64,000 bases of DNA from Caenorhabditis remanei (GCF_010183535.1 NC_071329.1:4526001-4590000); one strand, 5' to 3'; positions 44,401 to 55,870 are shown, counted from the first letter of the stretch. A program made the numbers and translations. The notes: a model not told the origin generated them from the sequence alone.

Positions 44401-47400
44401 TTTGGATACTTTTTATGAAATTCTGATATACGAAAAGAAATTATCCGTTTTTTGGATATTTTTATGAAATTCTGATATATTCTAGATCGGGAGGATTCAA
44501 ACCCGCGTCTACTGAAGTAAACTTCAGCCCGGATAAGTATAGACCTCACGCAGCGTAACTGACCGTGTCTAACCGGAACCGACACAGATAAGAATGGTGG
44601 GGGAAGTCAAAGTGAAATGAAATTATCTTGTTTTTGGATACTTTTTATAAAATTCTGATATACGAAAAGAAATTATCCGTTTTTTGGATATTTTTATGAA
44701 ATTTTGATATATTCTCGATCGGGAGGATTCAAACCCGCGTCTACTGAAGTAAACTTCAGCCCGGATAAGTATAGACCTCACGCAGCGTAACTGACCGTGT
44801 CTAACCGGAACCGACACAGATAAGAATGGTGGGGGAAGTCAAAGTGAAATGAAATTATCTTGTTTTTGGATACTTTTTATGAAATTCTGATATACGAAAA
44901 GAAATTATCCGTTTTTTGGATATTTTTATGAAATTCTGATATATTCTAGATCGGGAGGATTCAAACCCGCGTCTACTGAAGTAAACTTCAGCCCGGATAA
45001 GTATAGACCTCACGCAGCGTAACTGACCGTGTCTAACCGGAACCGACACAGATAAGAATGGTGGGGGAAGTCAAAGTGAAATGAAATTATCTTGTTTTTG
45101 GATACTTTTTATGAAATTCTGATATACGAAAAGAAATTATCCGTTTTTTGGATATTTTTATGAAATTCTGATATATTCTAGATCGGGAGGATTCAAACCC
45201 GCGTCTACTGAAGTAAACTTCAGCCCGGATAAGTATAGACCTCACGCAGCGTAACTGACCGTGTCTAACCGGAACCGACACAGATAAGAATGGTGGGGGA
45301 AGTCAAAGTGAAATGAAATTATCATGTTTTTGGATACTTTTTATGAAATTCTGATATACGAAAAGAAATTATCCGTTTTTTGGATATTTTTATGAAATTC
45401 TGATATATTCTAGATCGGGAGGATTCAAACCCGCGTCTACTGAAGTAAACTTCAGCCCGGATAAGTATAGACCTCACGCAGCGTAACTGACCGTGTCTAA
45501 CCGGAACCGACACAGATAAGAATGGTGGGGGAAGTTAATTAAAAAGAAATTATCTTGTTTTTGGATACTTTTTATAAAATTCTGATATACGAAAAGAAAT
45601 TATCCTATTTTCTTTTTGATATTTTTATGAAATTTTGATATATTCTAGATCGGGAGGATTCAAACCCGCGTCTACTGAAGTAAACTTCAGCCCGGATAAG
45701 TATAGACCTCACGCAGCGTAACTGACCGTGTCTAACCGGAACCGACACAGATAAGAATGGTGGGGGAAGTTAATTAAAAAGAAATTATCTTGTTTTTGGA
45801 TACTTTTTATAAAATTCTGATATACGAAAAGAAATTATCCTATTTTCTTTTTGATATTTTTATGAAATTTTGATATATTCTAGATCGGGAGGATTCAAAC
45901 CCGCGTCTACTGAAGTAAACTTCAGCCCGAATAAGTATAGACCTCACGCAGCGTAACTGACCGTGTCTAACCGGAACCGACACAGATAAGAATGGTGGGG
46001 GAAGTTAATTAAAAAGAAATTATCTTGTTTTTGGATACTTTTTATAAATTCTGATATACGAAAAGAAATTATCCTATTTTCTTTTGGATATTTTTATGAA
46101 ATTTTGATATATTCTAGATCGGGAGGATTCAAACCCGCGTCTACTGAAGTAAACTTCAACCCGGATAAGTATAGACCTCACGCAGCGTAACTGACCGTGT
46201 CTAACCGGAACCGACACAGATAAGAATGGTGGGGGAAGTCAAAGTGAAATGAAATTATCTTGTTTTTGGATACTTTTTATGAAATTCTGATATACGAAAA
46301 GAAATTATCCGTTTTTTGGATATTTTTATGAAATTCTGATATATTCTAGATCGGGAGGATTCAAACCCGCGTCTACTGAAGTAAACTTCAGCCCGAATAA
46401 GTATAGACCTCACGCAGCGTAACTGACCGTGTCTAACCGGAACCGACACAGATAAGAATGGTGGGGGAAGTCAAAGTGAAATGAAATTATCTTGTTTTTG
46501 GATACTTTTTATGAAATTCTGATATACGAAAAGAAATTATCCGTTTTTTGGATATTTTTATGAAATTCTGATATATTCTAGATCGGGAGGATTCAAACCC
46601 GCGTCTACTGAAGTAAACTTCAGCCCGGATAAGTATAGACCTCACGCAGCGTAACTGACCGTGTCTAACCGGAACCGACACAGATAAGAATGGTGGGGGA
46701 AGTCAAAGTGAAATGAAATTATCTTGTTTTTGGATACTTTTTATAAAATTCTGATATACGAAAAGAAATTATCCGTTTTTTGGATATTTTTATGAAATTC
46801 TGATATATTCTAGATCGGGAGGATTCAAACCCGCGTCTACTGAAGTAAACTTCAGCCCGGATAAGTATAGACCTCACGCAGCGTAACTGACCGTGTCTAA
46901 CCGGAACCGACACAGATAAGAATGGTGGGGGAAGTCAAAGTGAAATGAAATTATCTTGTTTTTGGATACTTTTTATAAAATTCTGATGTACGAAAAGAAA
47001 TTATCCGTTTTTTGGATATTTTTATGAAATTCTGATATATTCTAGATCGGGAGGATTCAAACCCGCGTCTACTGAAGTAAACTTCAGCCCGGATAAGTAT
47101 AGACCTCACGCAGCGTAACTGACCGTGTCTAACCGGAACCGACACAGATAAGAATGGTGGGGGAAGTCAAAGTGAAATGAAATTATCTTGTTTTTGGATA
47201 CTTTTTATAAAATTCTGATATACGAAAAGAAATTATCCTATTTTCTTTTTGATATTTTTATGAAATTTTGATATATTCTAGATCGGGAGGATTCAAACCC
47301 GCGTCTACTGAAGTAAACTTCAGCCCGGATAAGTATAGACCTCACGCAGCGTAACTGACCGTGTCTAACCGGAACCGACACAGATAAGAATGGTGGGGGA

Positions 47401-48808
47401 AGTTAATTAAAAAGAAATTATCTTGTTTTTGGATACTTTTTATAAAATTCTGATATACGAAAAGAAATTATCCTATTTTCTTTTTGATATTTTTATGAAA
47501 TTTTGATATATTCTAGATCGGGAGGATTCAAACCCGCGTCTACTGAAGTAAACTTCAGCCCGAATAAGTATAGACCTCACGCAGCGTAACTGACCGTGTC
47601 TAACCGGAACCGACACAGATAAGAATGGTGGGGGAAGTTAATTAAAAAGAAATTATCTTGTTTTTGGATACTTTTTATAAAATTCTGATATACGAAAAGA
47701 AATTATCCTATTTTCTTTTTGATATTTTTATGAAATTTTGATATATTCTAGATCGGGAGGATTCAAACCCGCGTCTACTGAAGTAAACTTCAACCCGGAT
47801 AAGTATAGACCTCACGCAGCGTAACTGACCGTGTCTAACCGGAACCGACACAGATAAGAATGGTGGGGGAAGTCAAAGTGAAATGAAATTATCTTGTTTT
47901 TGGATACTTTTTATGAAATTCTGATATACGAAAAGAAATTATCCGTTTTTTGGATATTTTTATGAAATTCTGATATATTCTAGATCGGGAGGATTCAAAC
48001 CCGCGTCTACTGAAGTAAACTTCAGCCCGGATAAGTATAGACCTCACGCAGCGTAACTGACCGTGTCTAACCGGAACCGACACAGATAAGAATGGTGGGG
48101 GAAGTCAAAGTGAAATGAAATTATCTTGTTTTTGGATACTTTTTATAAAATTCTGATATACGAAAAGAAATTATCCGTTTTTTGGATATTTTTATGAAAT
48201 TCTGATATATTCTAGATCGGGAGGATTCAAACCCGCGTCTACTGAAGTAAACTTCAGCCCGGATAAGTATAGACCTCACGCAGCGTAACTGACCGTGTCT
48301 AACCGGAACCGACACAGATAAGAATGGTGGGGGAAGTCAAAGTGAAATGAAATTATCTTGTTTTTGGATACTTTTTATAAAATTCTGATATACGAAAAGA
48401 AATTATCCGTTTTTTGGATATTTTTATGAAATTCTGATATATTCTAGATCGGGAGGATTCAAACCCGCGTCTACTGAAGTAAACTTCAGCCCGGATAAGT
48501 ATAGACCTCACGCAGCGTAACTGACCGTGTCTAACCGGAACCGACACAGATAAGAATGGTGGGGGAAGTCAAAGTGAAATGAAATTATCTTGTTTTTGGA
48601 TACTTTTTATAAAATTCTGATATACGAAAAGAAATTATCCGTTTTTTGGATATTTTTATGAAATTTTGATATATTCTAGATCGGGAGGATTCAAACCCGC
48701 GTCTACTGAAGTAAACTTCAGCCCGGATAAGTATAGACCTCACGCAGCGTAACTGACCGTGTCTAACCGGAACCGACACAGATAAGAATGGTGGGGGAAG
48801 TTAAAGTG
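38407..48808 (+). repeat. Satellite array, about 45 copies of a 231/232-bp unit
   Basis: Counting the landmark TCTAGATCGGGAGGATTCAA (two copies carry TCTCGATCGGG) gives 45 units spaced mostly 231 or 232 bp apart. A core of about 130 bp, from that landmark to GGTGGGGGAAGT, is almost invariant. The rest holds AAATTATC and GGATATTTTTATGAAATT blocks. Two junction types alternate (GTTAATTAAAAAG and GTCAAAGTGAAATG), producing dimers. The core contains the hairpin CTGAAGTAAACTTCAG. On the minus strand CGGGTTTGAATCCTCCCG resembles a tRNA T-arm/box B. Each unit also yields an identical 63-65-codon minus-strand frame, an artefact of the repeat and not a gene. Confidence 0.95.
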
Positions 48809-49565
48809 AAGGGCGAAAAAGTATCCTGATTCTAGAGGTTTGAACTCACGTTTATCAAAATGATCCTCAAGAGATTCTTCTCGATCCATTGCTTTCCTGT
48901 CAGTCGTATATTGCTCTCGACCATTCCGGATCCTTCACGATGGTTGGTTCCTACTCTATTCGCTCGATGCTTTCTTTATCACTGAAAAAACACTAATTTG
49001 TAAACTTATTGAGCGAATAGGAAATATGAAAACGAGATAAATCATGGTTATGGGGATATATCAGAGATGGTCAAAAAAGAAAAAAATAGAAGAGTCACCA
49101 TCGAGTACGGAGAGATGGAGGACGACTGAGCCAAGAAAATGAGGTTAGGAGACTGGGGGTTAGTGGGCGGAGTCTAGTAGACATCGGCCATCTGATGGTC
49201 TAATAAAATAGATCGTAAAAAATGATTTCTCATGAAGATAAGTGAGCAAATGGTTGGTGTGAACACTAATGAGACAATAGGCAAATTCAAACGAGAGTGA
49301 AATTGGATGAAATGAGACGACCGCCATCTAGGGAATGACAGGTGTTTCCTCTAATGCGACCGTTCGAGGTTCCAAGTTTTCCACAAAGACCGATTTCCCA
49401 GGGAGATAAGGAGGGAGATGGAAATATGTGAAGACAAATGTCCCAGACAATCCTCAAACTATCACAGCTGCACTAATAATAATAATATTTCAGGAAAAAG
49501 TTTTGTAAGACTATCAGGGTAACTAAAATAGAACTAAGAAAATCGATTAATTTGTGAAATTTGGT

Positions 49566-50049
49566 AAAATTGAAAATACCAGCCCTAGACCGTCAGTCTC
49601 AAAATCTGTAAAATCGCGTATTCAGCGGTCTAAAAACCAAAGCAAGAGCTAAAAATCTACTAACGAAAATAACGCAGCACCTAAGGTGCCTCCGCCAGCG
49701 CCCAAGAGTGCCGAAACTGTGCCGCAACAAAAAAGCGAATCTGACAAAAATAGCGACGAGAAATGCGCGCCCGTAGGTCAACCAGGTGACATACGGGGTG
49801 AGTCTAGAAACTCAAGCGACTTTAAAGAAATGTTTTGAAGAGCACACGGTGCCAACCGTACATAGCAAAACTTCAACTTTCAGCTTTCATGTCTTCAATT
49901 TTGAACCAAAACATTTTCTCTGAGCAAATCACGTTGAAATCTTCGATTCAGAGCAATTGGTGCGCCACAATCATTCTGTCGTCTCATTTCATCCTATTTC
50001 ATTTTCGTTTGAATTTTCCTATTGTCTCATTACTGTAAACCCCATTTTC
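49566..50049. other. Unpaired core of the palindrome with a possible exon remnant
   Basis: About 480 bp separate the paired arms. At 49650-49798 one plus-strand frame is coding-like after an early TAA, with a Pro/Ser/Lys-rich run (PKVPPPAPKSAET) ending at a GTGAGT donor. The stop and lack of neighbours make it a remnant at best. At 49975-50035 a diverged third copy of the GTCGTCTCATTTCATCC block of the arms is present. Confidence 0.3.
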
Positions 50050-50647
50050 TACAAATTTCGAAAAAGCACCAAATTTCACAATTAATCGATTTTCTTAGTT
50101 CTATTTTAGTTACCCTCATAGTCTTACAAAACTTGAGTTTTTCCTGACCCATATTAATAGTGCAGCTGCGATAGTTTGAGGATTGTCTGAGACATTTGTC
50201 TTCACATATTTCCATCTACCTCCTTATCTCCCTGGGAAATCGGTCTTTGTGGAAAACTTGGAACCTCAAACGGTCGCATTAGAGGAAACACCTGTCATTC
50301 CTTAGATGGCGGTCGTCTCATTTCATCCAATTTCACTCTCGTTTGAATTTGACTATGGTCACATGACCGTCAACACAAACCACCTGCTCACTTATCTTCA
50401 TGAGAAATCACTTTTTATGATCTATACTATCAGACCGTCTACTAGACTCCGCCCACTGACACTCAGTCTCCTCACCTCATATTCTTGGCTCAGTCGTCCA
50501 GTATCCCTCCGTACTGGATGGTGACTCTTCTATTTTCTCCTTTTTGACCATCTTTGAGATATCCCCATAACCATGATTTTTCTCGTCTCTCTCTTCTCTA
50601 TTCTCTATAAACTCACTGAATTTACAAATTAGTGCTTTCTTTTTCAG

Positions 50648-50771
50648 TGCTGAAGTGAAGTGGACAGAGCAAACGAACCGTCGTGATGGAAGAGTAATGG
50701 TCGAGTGCAAGAATCGGTTCACAAGAAAGCAATGGATCGAGAAGAATCCCTTGAGGATCATTTTGATAAAC
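50648..50771 (+). pseudogene. Isolated exon-like fragment in the inner right arm
   Basis: A 124-nt open stretch is bounded by TTTTTCAG and GTGAGT and encodes a basic, Trp-containing peptide including NRFTRKQWIEKNPLRIIL. The mirrored copy in the left arm (about 48850-48985) has in-frame stops. No partner exon was found. It may come from a gene caught in the inverted duplication; the family is not recognised. Confidence 0.35.
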
Positions 50772-50811
50772 GTGAGTTCAAACCTCTAGAATCAGGGTAC
50801 TTTTTCGCCCT

Positions 50812-51330
50812 TCACTTTGACTTCCCCCACCATTCTTATCTGTGTCGGTTCCGGTTAGACACGGTCAGTTACGCTGCGTGAGGTCTATACTTATCCGGGC
50901 TGAAGTTTACTTCAGTAGACGCGGGTTTGAATCCTCCCGATCTAGAATATATCAAAATTTCATAACAAGTATCCAAAAACAGGATAATTTCATTTCGTAT
51001 ATCAGAATTTCATAAAAATATCTAAAAACATGATAATTTCATTTCACTTTGACTTCCCCCACCATTCTTATCTGTGTCGGTTCCGGTTAGACACGGTCAG
51101 TTACGCTGCGAGAGGTCTATACTTATCCGGGCTGAAGTTTACTTCAGTAGACGCGGGTTTGAATCCTCCCGATCTAGAATATATCAAAATTTCATAACAA
51201 GTATCCAAAAACAGGATAATTTCATTTCGTATATCAGAATTTCATAAAGATATCTAAAAACATGATAATTTCTTTTCGTACATCAGAATTTCATAAAAAT
51301 ATCCAAAAAATAGGATAATTTCATTTCAGT
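50812..51330 (-). repeat. Inverted short satellite array, about two units
   Basis: The same unit as 38407-48808 but in reverse orientation, starting ACTTCCCCCACCATTCTTAT. Two complete cores are present, at about 50818-50947 and 51050-51180, followed by partial flank blocks. This arm never expanded, or has lost copies. Confidence 0.9.
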
Positions 51331-51468
51331 CGTCGTGGTGGCAGGACGTATGGTGGTTGCGTTGATATAAAACGTAATAATGGTAATTAATCATTGAAAC
51401 AATAATTATCCCAAAACTTTTTTTTTGCAAATTTTTTTTCCAAATATGTAGACGTACGGTATACAGGT

Positions 51469-52041
51469 CAGGCTTGGTCGAGGTCGGGAAATCGGGATAC
51501 TCGATTTCTCGGTTTTCCCGACTTTTTTCGGGAAAATTTCCCGACGAGAATTTTACCGAAAAATTTTTCGGGAATTTTTCCCGACGGGAAATTTCGAGAA
51601 AATCGGGAAATTTTTTGTAACAGTAATATTCAAAAGTTCGAAATTTTCCATTCATTTTTACAGGGTTTCAACCGATTTTTTGTTGTTTTTAATCAAAATA
51701 CTTCTCAATTTTCACCTACGGTGCTCCAAAATAGAAAACTATTGAGTGCTGAAAGTTTTTCGAAACTGATGTTTCTCCAGCAAAACGTTTAATTGATGGG
51801 GTACCAATCTCGAACTGTGAAAACAAGTATACATTAATGAATAAAAATAAAATCTATCGAAAAATAGTTATTTTTAAGTCATTTGAAGTCAGTTTGACAA
51901 AATTCTCGAATTTCTCGAAAATGCTCGATTTTCCCGAAAAAAGTTTCGAGAAAAATTTCGAGTACTCGATTTCCCGAAAAAAAATTTCGAGAAATTTTTT
52001 CGTTCTCGATTTTCCCGAAAAGTTTTTCTCGACCAAGCCTG
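51469..52041. mobile_element. hAT-type MITE in the right palindrome arm
   Basis: This 573-bp element starts CAGGCTTGGTCGAG and ends CTCGACCAAGCCTG. Its interior is rich in CTCGATTTCCCGA and TTTTCGGGAAAATTTC. The 8-bp repeat ATACAGGT flanks it (51461-51468 and 52042-52049). The left palindrome arm has the uninterrupted single site (ACCTGTAT, 38273-38280), a natural empty site that proves both ends. It has no transposase. Confidence 0.9.
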
Positions 52042-52427
52042 ATACAGGTGTACGGGTAACGAGGCTTACGGTAAAGAGGTAGTTAGGTAAAAACAGGTGC
52101 ACTGGTACTTGGGAATTATGAACAAGGGTATGCTGAATTACAGGCCTTTTTTCAGACATGTACATAGGTGTACCTGGTGACGTCACCCGTAGGTTGGGAG
52201 AATTCTTCTAGAAACGGGGGAGGGAAAGTTCTTCCTCCGTTCTACTTATGTTGAGAAATTTTGATTGTAAATTTAAAATTTTTAACTTTGAAAGTTTGAT
52301 CGTTTAAAGTTCTGTGCTTCGTAGGAACTGTGTAGTCAGAGTTCTGTTGGTTCTTTTTAAAAATTTATTTTCTAGAAGAAAATATTCTTTGAAGAAACAT
52401 AACAAGTATATCCTCATACGTAACAGT

Positions 52428-53038
52428 TTAATATCTGGATCCCGTTTCCGTGGCAGTTGTTCCAGTTTTGGTTGTTCCAGTTGCAGAAGTACTTCCAACA
52501 GTTGTCCCAGTCATAGTTTGTCCATTGCCAGCTGACTTTTTCTTTTTATTCCGACAGTAGAAGAAGAGACCAGCTCCAACGGCAAGAATAATGACCAGAG
52601 CGACAATACCTCCGATTATGAATGGGAGGCTATCTGAACCACTGGTTGTACTGGTAGTTGGCAACCAATCACAGGCCGGTGCTAAAATTAGAAGATTTTT
52701 TTTTAACAGAAAGTGAAAAACTCACATTCACTATTCTCCTTGCAAAATATTTCCACGCCTTCACGAATCAATGTGTCACAATCACGGTTTTTATCTTTCT
52801 TACAAAGTTTCAACAGTTCTTCTGGAGCATTTGCACACATTTCTTCTGAGACTTGTCCCACATTACCCTTACAGACCTCCGAAATTCTGTTTGCTCTGAA
52901 AACCCGACTTTTTGACTGCAACAATGAAGATAAAACAACTTACACATCCGTACTAGTTGCAATAGGATTGAATAGTCCGTTAACTCCTTTAATAATTGCT
53001 GTATTATTTTTTAGATTCGAAAGCAGTATTCCAAACAT
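52428..53038 (-). CDS. Small single-pass membrane protein with Cys-containing ectodomain, 172 aa (paralogue A)
   Basis: On the minus strand the exons are 53038-52944, 52895-52726 and 52681-52428 (519 nt, in frame). The middle exon gives an extracellular-type segment with spaced cysteines (EVCKGN, EMCANAP, KLCKKD, RDCDTLIREGVE, FCKEN). The last exon gives one hydrophobic helix (about aa 109-131), then the stop-transfer sequence CRNKKKKS and a Thr/Gly/Ser-rich tail ending GSRY. No convincing signal peptide starts this model, so a 5' exon may be missing, or the helix is a signal anchor. It is paralogous to the gene at 53723-54321, and no known family is recognised. A surface role is inferred from topology only. 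Confidence 0.75.
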
Positions 53039-53722
53039 AAGACTCTCGGTTTTCGTCTAATTGTAAGTTTTGTAATCGACTGGGGGAAAATTTCTGGAAA
53101 TTTCTGCAGTTCTAAAAAGTGCCCTTATTGAGTTTAGTAGGCTGGGAAAGTGTTGTAGTAGAACGGTCAGTGACCGGGTCGGTTGGTCATTTCTATTTAG
53201 TTAATTTTAAAAGGGGATGTGCGGTACTAGAATTTTCTAAATCTCAGAGCTTTCCATGCTAAATCCTATTTTTTGGAAACTTAAAAGTCTAAAAGTATCT
53301 ACAGAAAAGGCAGAACCATGTCAGAAGCTTTCAAATTTCGTGTTGAATATAGTGACAATGAAAAAACAGAAATTTCGGAGTTGAATTAAATAAATTACTA
53401 TTGATCCTTTAATAAAAAGGCATCCGTATTCGAGAGTGCATTTCTCAGAAGATAGATGTTACAGATGTTTGATAAATTTCGTAGATTTATTTGATGTGAA
53501 ACAGCAGTTATTTACCACTGAAAACCTTAGAGTTTGTAGTAGTTTTGTAGTTTTAATGTTTCCCGCATTAACAATAACTCCCCCTAATGGCAGCTGTCAT
53601 GCCTGTACATATTATGGGTCTTTGAACACCGATAAATTCAGGGTAGTGATTTCAGCACCGTAAAACACATTTATTCATCACAAAATAGAAATACAAGTAA
53701 AACGTTCTCAAATAACAAAAGA
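53039..53722. other. Intergenic between the two membrane-protein paralogues
   Basis: AT-rich sequence of about 680 bp with no exon recognised. It probably contains the promoter of paralogue A (minus strand) and the 3' flank of paralogue B. A second acceptor for exon 2 of paralogue A exists at about 52915 (TTGTTGCAG) but gives the wrong frame. Confidence 0.4.
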
Positions 53723-54321
53723 TCAATATCTAGAACCCGTTTGAGTAGCAGGTGGCGCTTCTATGGTAGGAGTTCCGGTGTTAGTTGCTCCAGTTGCAGT
53801 CTTACTTCCATTAGTTGCTCCCGTCACTGACTGTCCTTTGCCAACTGACTTCTTCTTCTTCTTACGACAATAAATGAAAAGAGCGATACCAACAGCAAGG
53901 AGAACCACAGCTGCGACAGCACCTCCTATGATGAAAGGAAGATGACTGGATGTAGTGGTAGTGGTAGTAAGCCACCAACACGCGCTGGCTAGAATAGAGA
54001 GATTAGTTAGACAACAATGCTCAAAAACGTAATATCTCACCACTGGAATTATCTTTACAAAATTTTTCCACACCCTCTCGAATCAATGTGTCGCAATCAG
54101 TTTTCTTGTTTTCTTTGCACCGCTCCAATAATTGCTCCGGCTTTTTACCACAGTCGCCTCCAATTGTGCATGCACGTTTTATAGCTTCCGCTCTACAACA
54201 CAGTCAGGTTATTAAATTTTTTTGAATATGTAAAAAATTACATGGAAGTACTGTCTTTAGTTTCGAATTCACCAAGAAATTTCTTGTCAATCGGTTTATC
54301 TTCTCCTGGATTTCCAATCAT
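53723..54321 (-). CDS. Small single-pass membrane protein with Cys-containing ectodomain, 165 aa (paralogue B)
   Basis: On the minus strand the exons are 54321-54242, 54192-54041 and 53988-53723 (498 nt, in frame). The intron number and phases match those of paralogue A. Conserved blocks are the CDTLIREGVE segment with flanking cysteines, a Thr-rich linker before the helix, one membrane helix (about aa 96-118), the stop-transfer CRKKKKKS and the tail end GSRY. Exon 1 differs in sequence from that of paralogue A and encodes a hydrophilic start, so the true 5' end of both genes is uncertain. The matching structure shows a tandem duplication. Confidence 0.75.
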
Positions 54322-55260
54322 TCCTTATAAAACTTGCTCTATCTTTTGATTTCTTGCAGTAGTTGAGGGTAAATGTGAATTATTTTCTATCAAAACTAGT
54401 TTCTTTTTTTTCTTTTATGCATTTTCTCACGAGTTTAGTAAGGTACGAGGGTGCCGTAACAGGACGAGGGGTTGCTATGAGTTAGGGCGCGGTCAGGGCG
54501 GTCAATTTCATGGTGATTGAAAACATGAGCAGCTAATTAAAATCCAACCGGGGTTTGAGTACTGACCGAGACGGTCAAGACGGTCAGAGAAAATTGGGCA
54601 GTCTAATTAAAAAAAAAGAATGAGGTAATATTTTTTTCATATCTCAGACTCCGATACTTTAAGAAATTCTAAAAAACTTTATTATTGGCGTATCTGCTAA
54701 AAATCGCTCTAAACGCCACAATTCCCGTTCTTCTGGCTCAAAAGGAGCTTTGGTGGAAGGGTTTTTCTGAGTGGCCGTGTAGTCCTCTCGGACAAAATTT
54801 TTCACTTTTTCCATCAAATTTTCGGGTATTTTCATACCTTATAGCAAAAAAAAGACTCCAGTCCTCTTTTGAATATCAGATTGATTTGCTTCTGGACTTC
54901 TAGAACAGGAGGAGAACATTTCTACCACAAGTGGTCAAAATTTGAACAGTTTTACGGCTCCGCGTTTTAACGGAACTGGAAAAAAAGTGCGCCTCTCAGA
55001 ACAATCTGTTTCTAGAACTCCACTTTTTAGAATATAACTCTGAAATCAGCAGTTCTAGAATGGAGCAGTTCTGGAGAAGTTCTGAAATTGGAGAGTTCTA
55101 GAAAGAAACAGTTCTGAAGAGGCACAGTTTTAGAAAAGACTTGAAAAAAAACAGTCCTAGAAAAAAAGGAAAGTTCTGATATGGACAGTTCTGGAATGAG
55201 ACAGTTTTAGAAAGAGACAGTTTTGGAATGGGAAAATTTTTGAAAGGCTTACCACCAAAT
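54322..55260. other. Gene-free stretch with AGTTCTGGAA/AGTTCTAGAA repeats
   Basis: No exon is recognised. At 54940-55240 the motif ACAGTTCTRGAAA recurs about a dozen times at 20-40-bp spacing. At 54765-54800 a GAGTGGCCGTGTAGTCCTCT fragment matches the foldback element at 17318. Confidence 0.4.
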
Positions 55261-55269
55261 TAAACTCAA

Positions 55270-55620
55270 AAATAATCCCTCAGGCGTACTCGTCTTCAGG
55301 AGTTATCCTTGGCGTCGATGTTGTGGTAGAATGCGTTTGTGTGTAGAACCTCAAACTTGGGTAATTAAACCTTTTATATAAACGAATAAAAGAGTTAACA
55401 ACAAAAGAAAGGATGTAACAGAAAAGGGGATAAAAGAAACAAGGGAGAACATAAAAAATAAGGAGAATAAATAAAGGGAGAGAAAACAGAAGAGACCGTC
55501 TTAACACGACGGTCTCAGAACACTGAAATGATGGAAGGGAAGAAAAAGGGGGCTCTGTCTGTCGGGGGGCGGGGCTACAGACAAAGCAAAAAATGTGTTA
55601 TGTGTCATAACTATTAGAGA
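55270..55620 (-). repeat. Probable 3' LTR region of the BEL/Pao element
   Basis: Downstream of the last retroelement ORF the minus strand shows TTATATAAAAGG (a TATA-like box, about 55370-55382). A perfect 9-bp hairpin, GAGACCGTC / GACGGTCTC, lies at 55492-55516. The element's other LTR is outside the window, so direct-repeat ends cannot be compared. The boundaries are estimates and no TG...CA pair was confirmed. Confidence 0.4.
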
Positions 55621-55870
55621 GTGTGGACAGTGCTGGAGTTGCAGCATCTGTCCAGGACAAGAGTTACATCTTCATCTTCCCACACACAAGCAAGAGGGAG
55701 CTTGTGATAGGAAAGATCAAGATGTCGTAATGTAGAGCGTGGGTGAGGAAGAAATAGTGTAGACAGTTCTGGAGTCCCAGTATCTGTCCATGACAAAGTT
55801 ATATACCTGTGGCCTCTCCCACACAAGCATAGAGAGCTTGTGTTGGAGAAGCTACAGATATATGAGATAA
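55618..55870 (-). repeat. Two-copy direct repeat before the putative LTR
   Basis: Two units of about 110-125 bp are similar, each with a GGACAGTGCTGGAGT / AGACAGTTCTGGAGT start, a CATCTGTCCAGGACAA / TATCTGTCCATGACAA block and a hairpin in the CACACAAGC...GCTTGTG part. They lie between the last ORF and the LTR. The function is unknown. Confidence 0.55.

Larger units (their letters stand above)
38025..52256. repeat. Large imperfect palindrome, arms 38025-49565 and 50050-52256
   Basis: The outer left arm (38025-38407, including the receptor exon end) matches the reverse complement of 51330-52256. Examples are GGGTGACGTCATCAGGTACA against its mirror near 52180 and CCACCACGACGACTGAAATG near 51340. 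The inner arms 48809-49565 and 50050-50811 also mirror each other, e.g. GTTTGAACTCACGTTTATCA near 48838 and its complement near 50775. The core of about 480 bp is unpaired. The arms have diverged by substitutions and indels, so this is an old inverted duplication and not a simple assembly fold. Arm lengths differ by over 9 kb because satellite copy number differs. Confidence 0.85.

Noticed and set aside
38370..48779. Dozens of identical 60-65-codon minus-strand frames in the 38-49 kb region
   Set aside because: They are the same frame repeated by the satellite unit, overlap the tRNA-like core, have no splice or leader signals, and are lost in units with small indels.
38407..48808. CRISPR-like array
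   Set aside because: Units are contiguous 231/232-bp repeats without unique spacers, in a eukaryotic genome.
38025..52256. Palindrome as an assembly artefact
   Set aside because: Arms differ by many substitutions, a MITE present in one arm only, and very different satellite counts; a fold-back artefact would give near-identical arms. The array length could still be mis-assembled.
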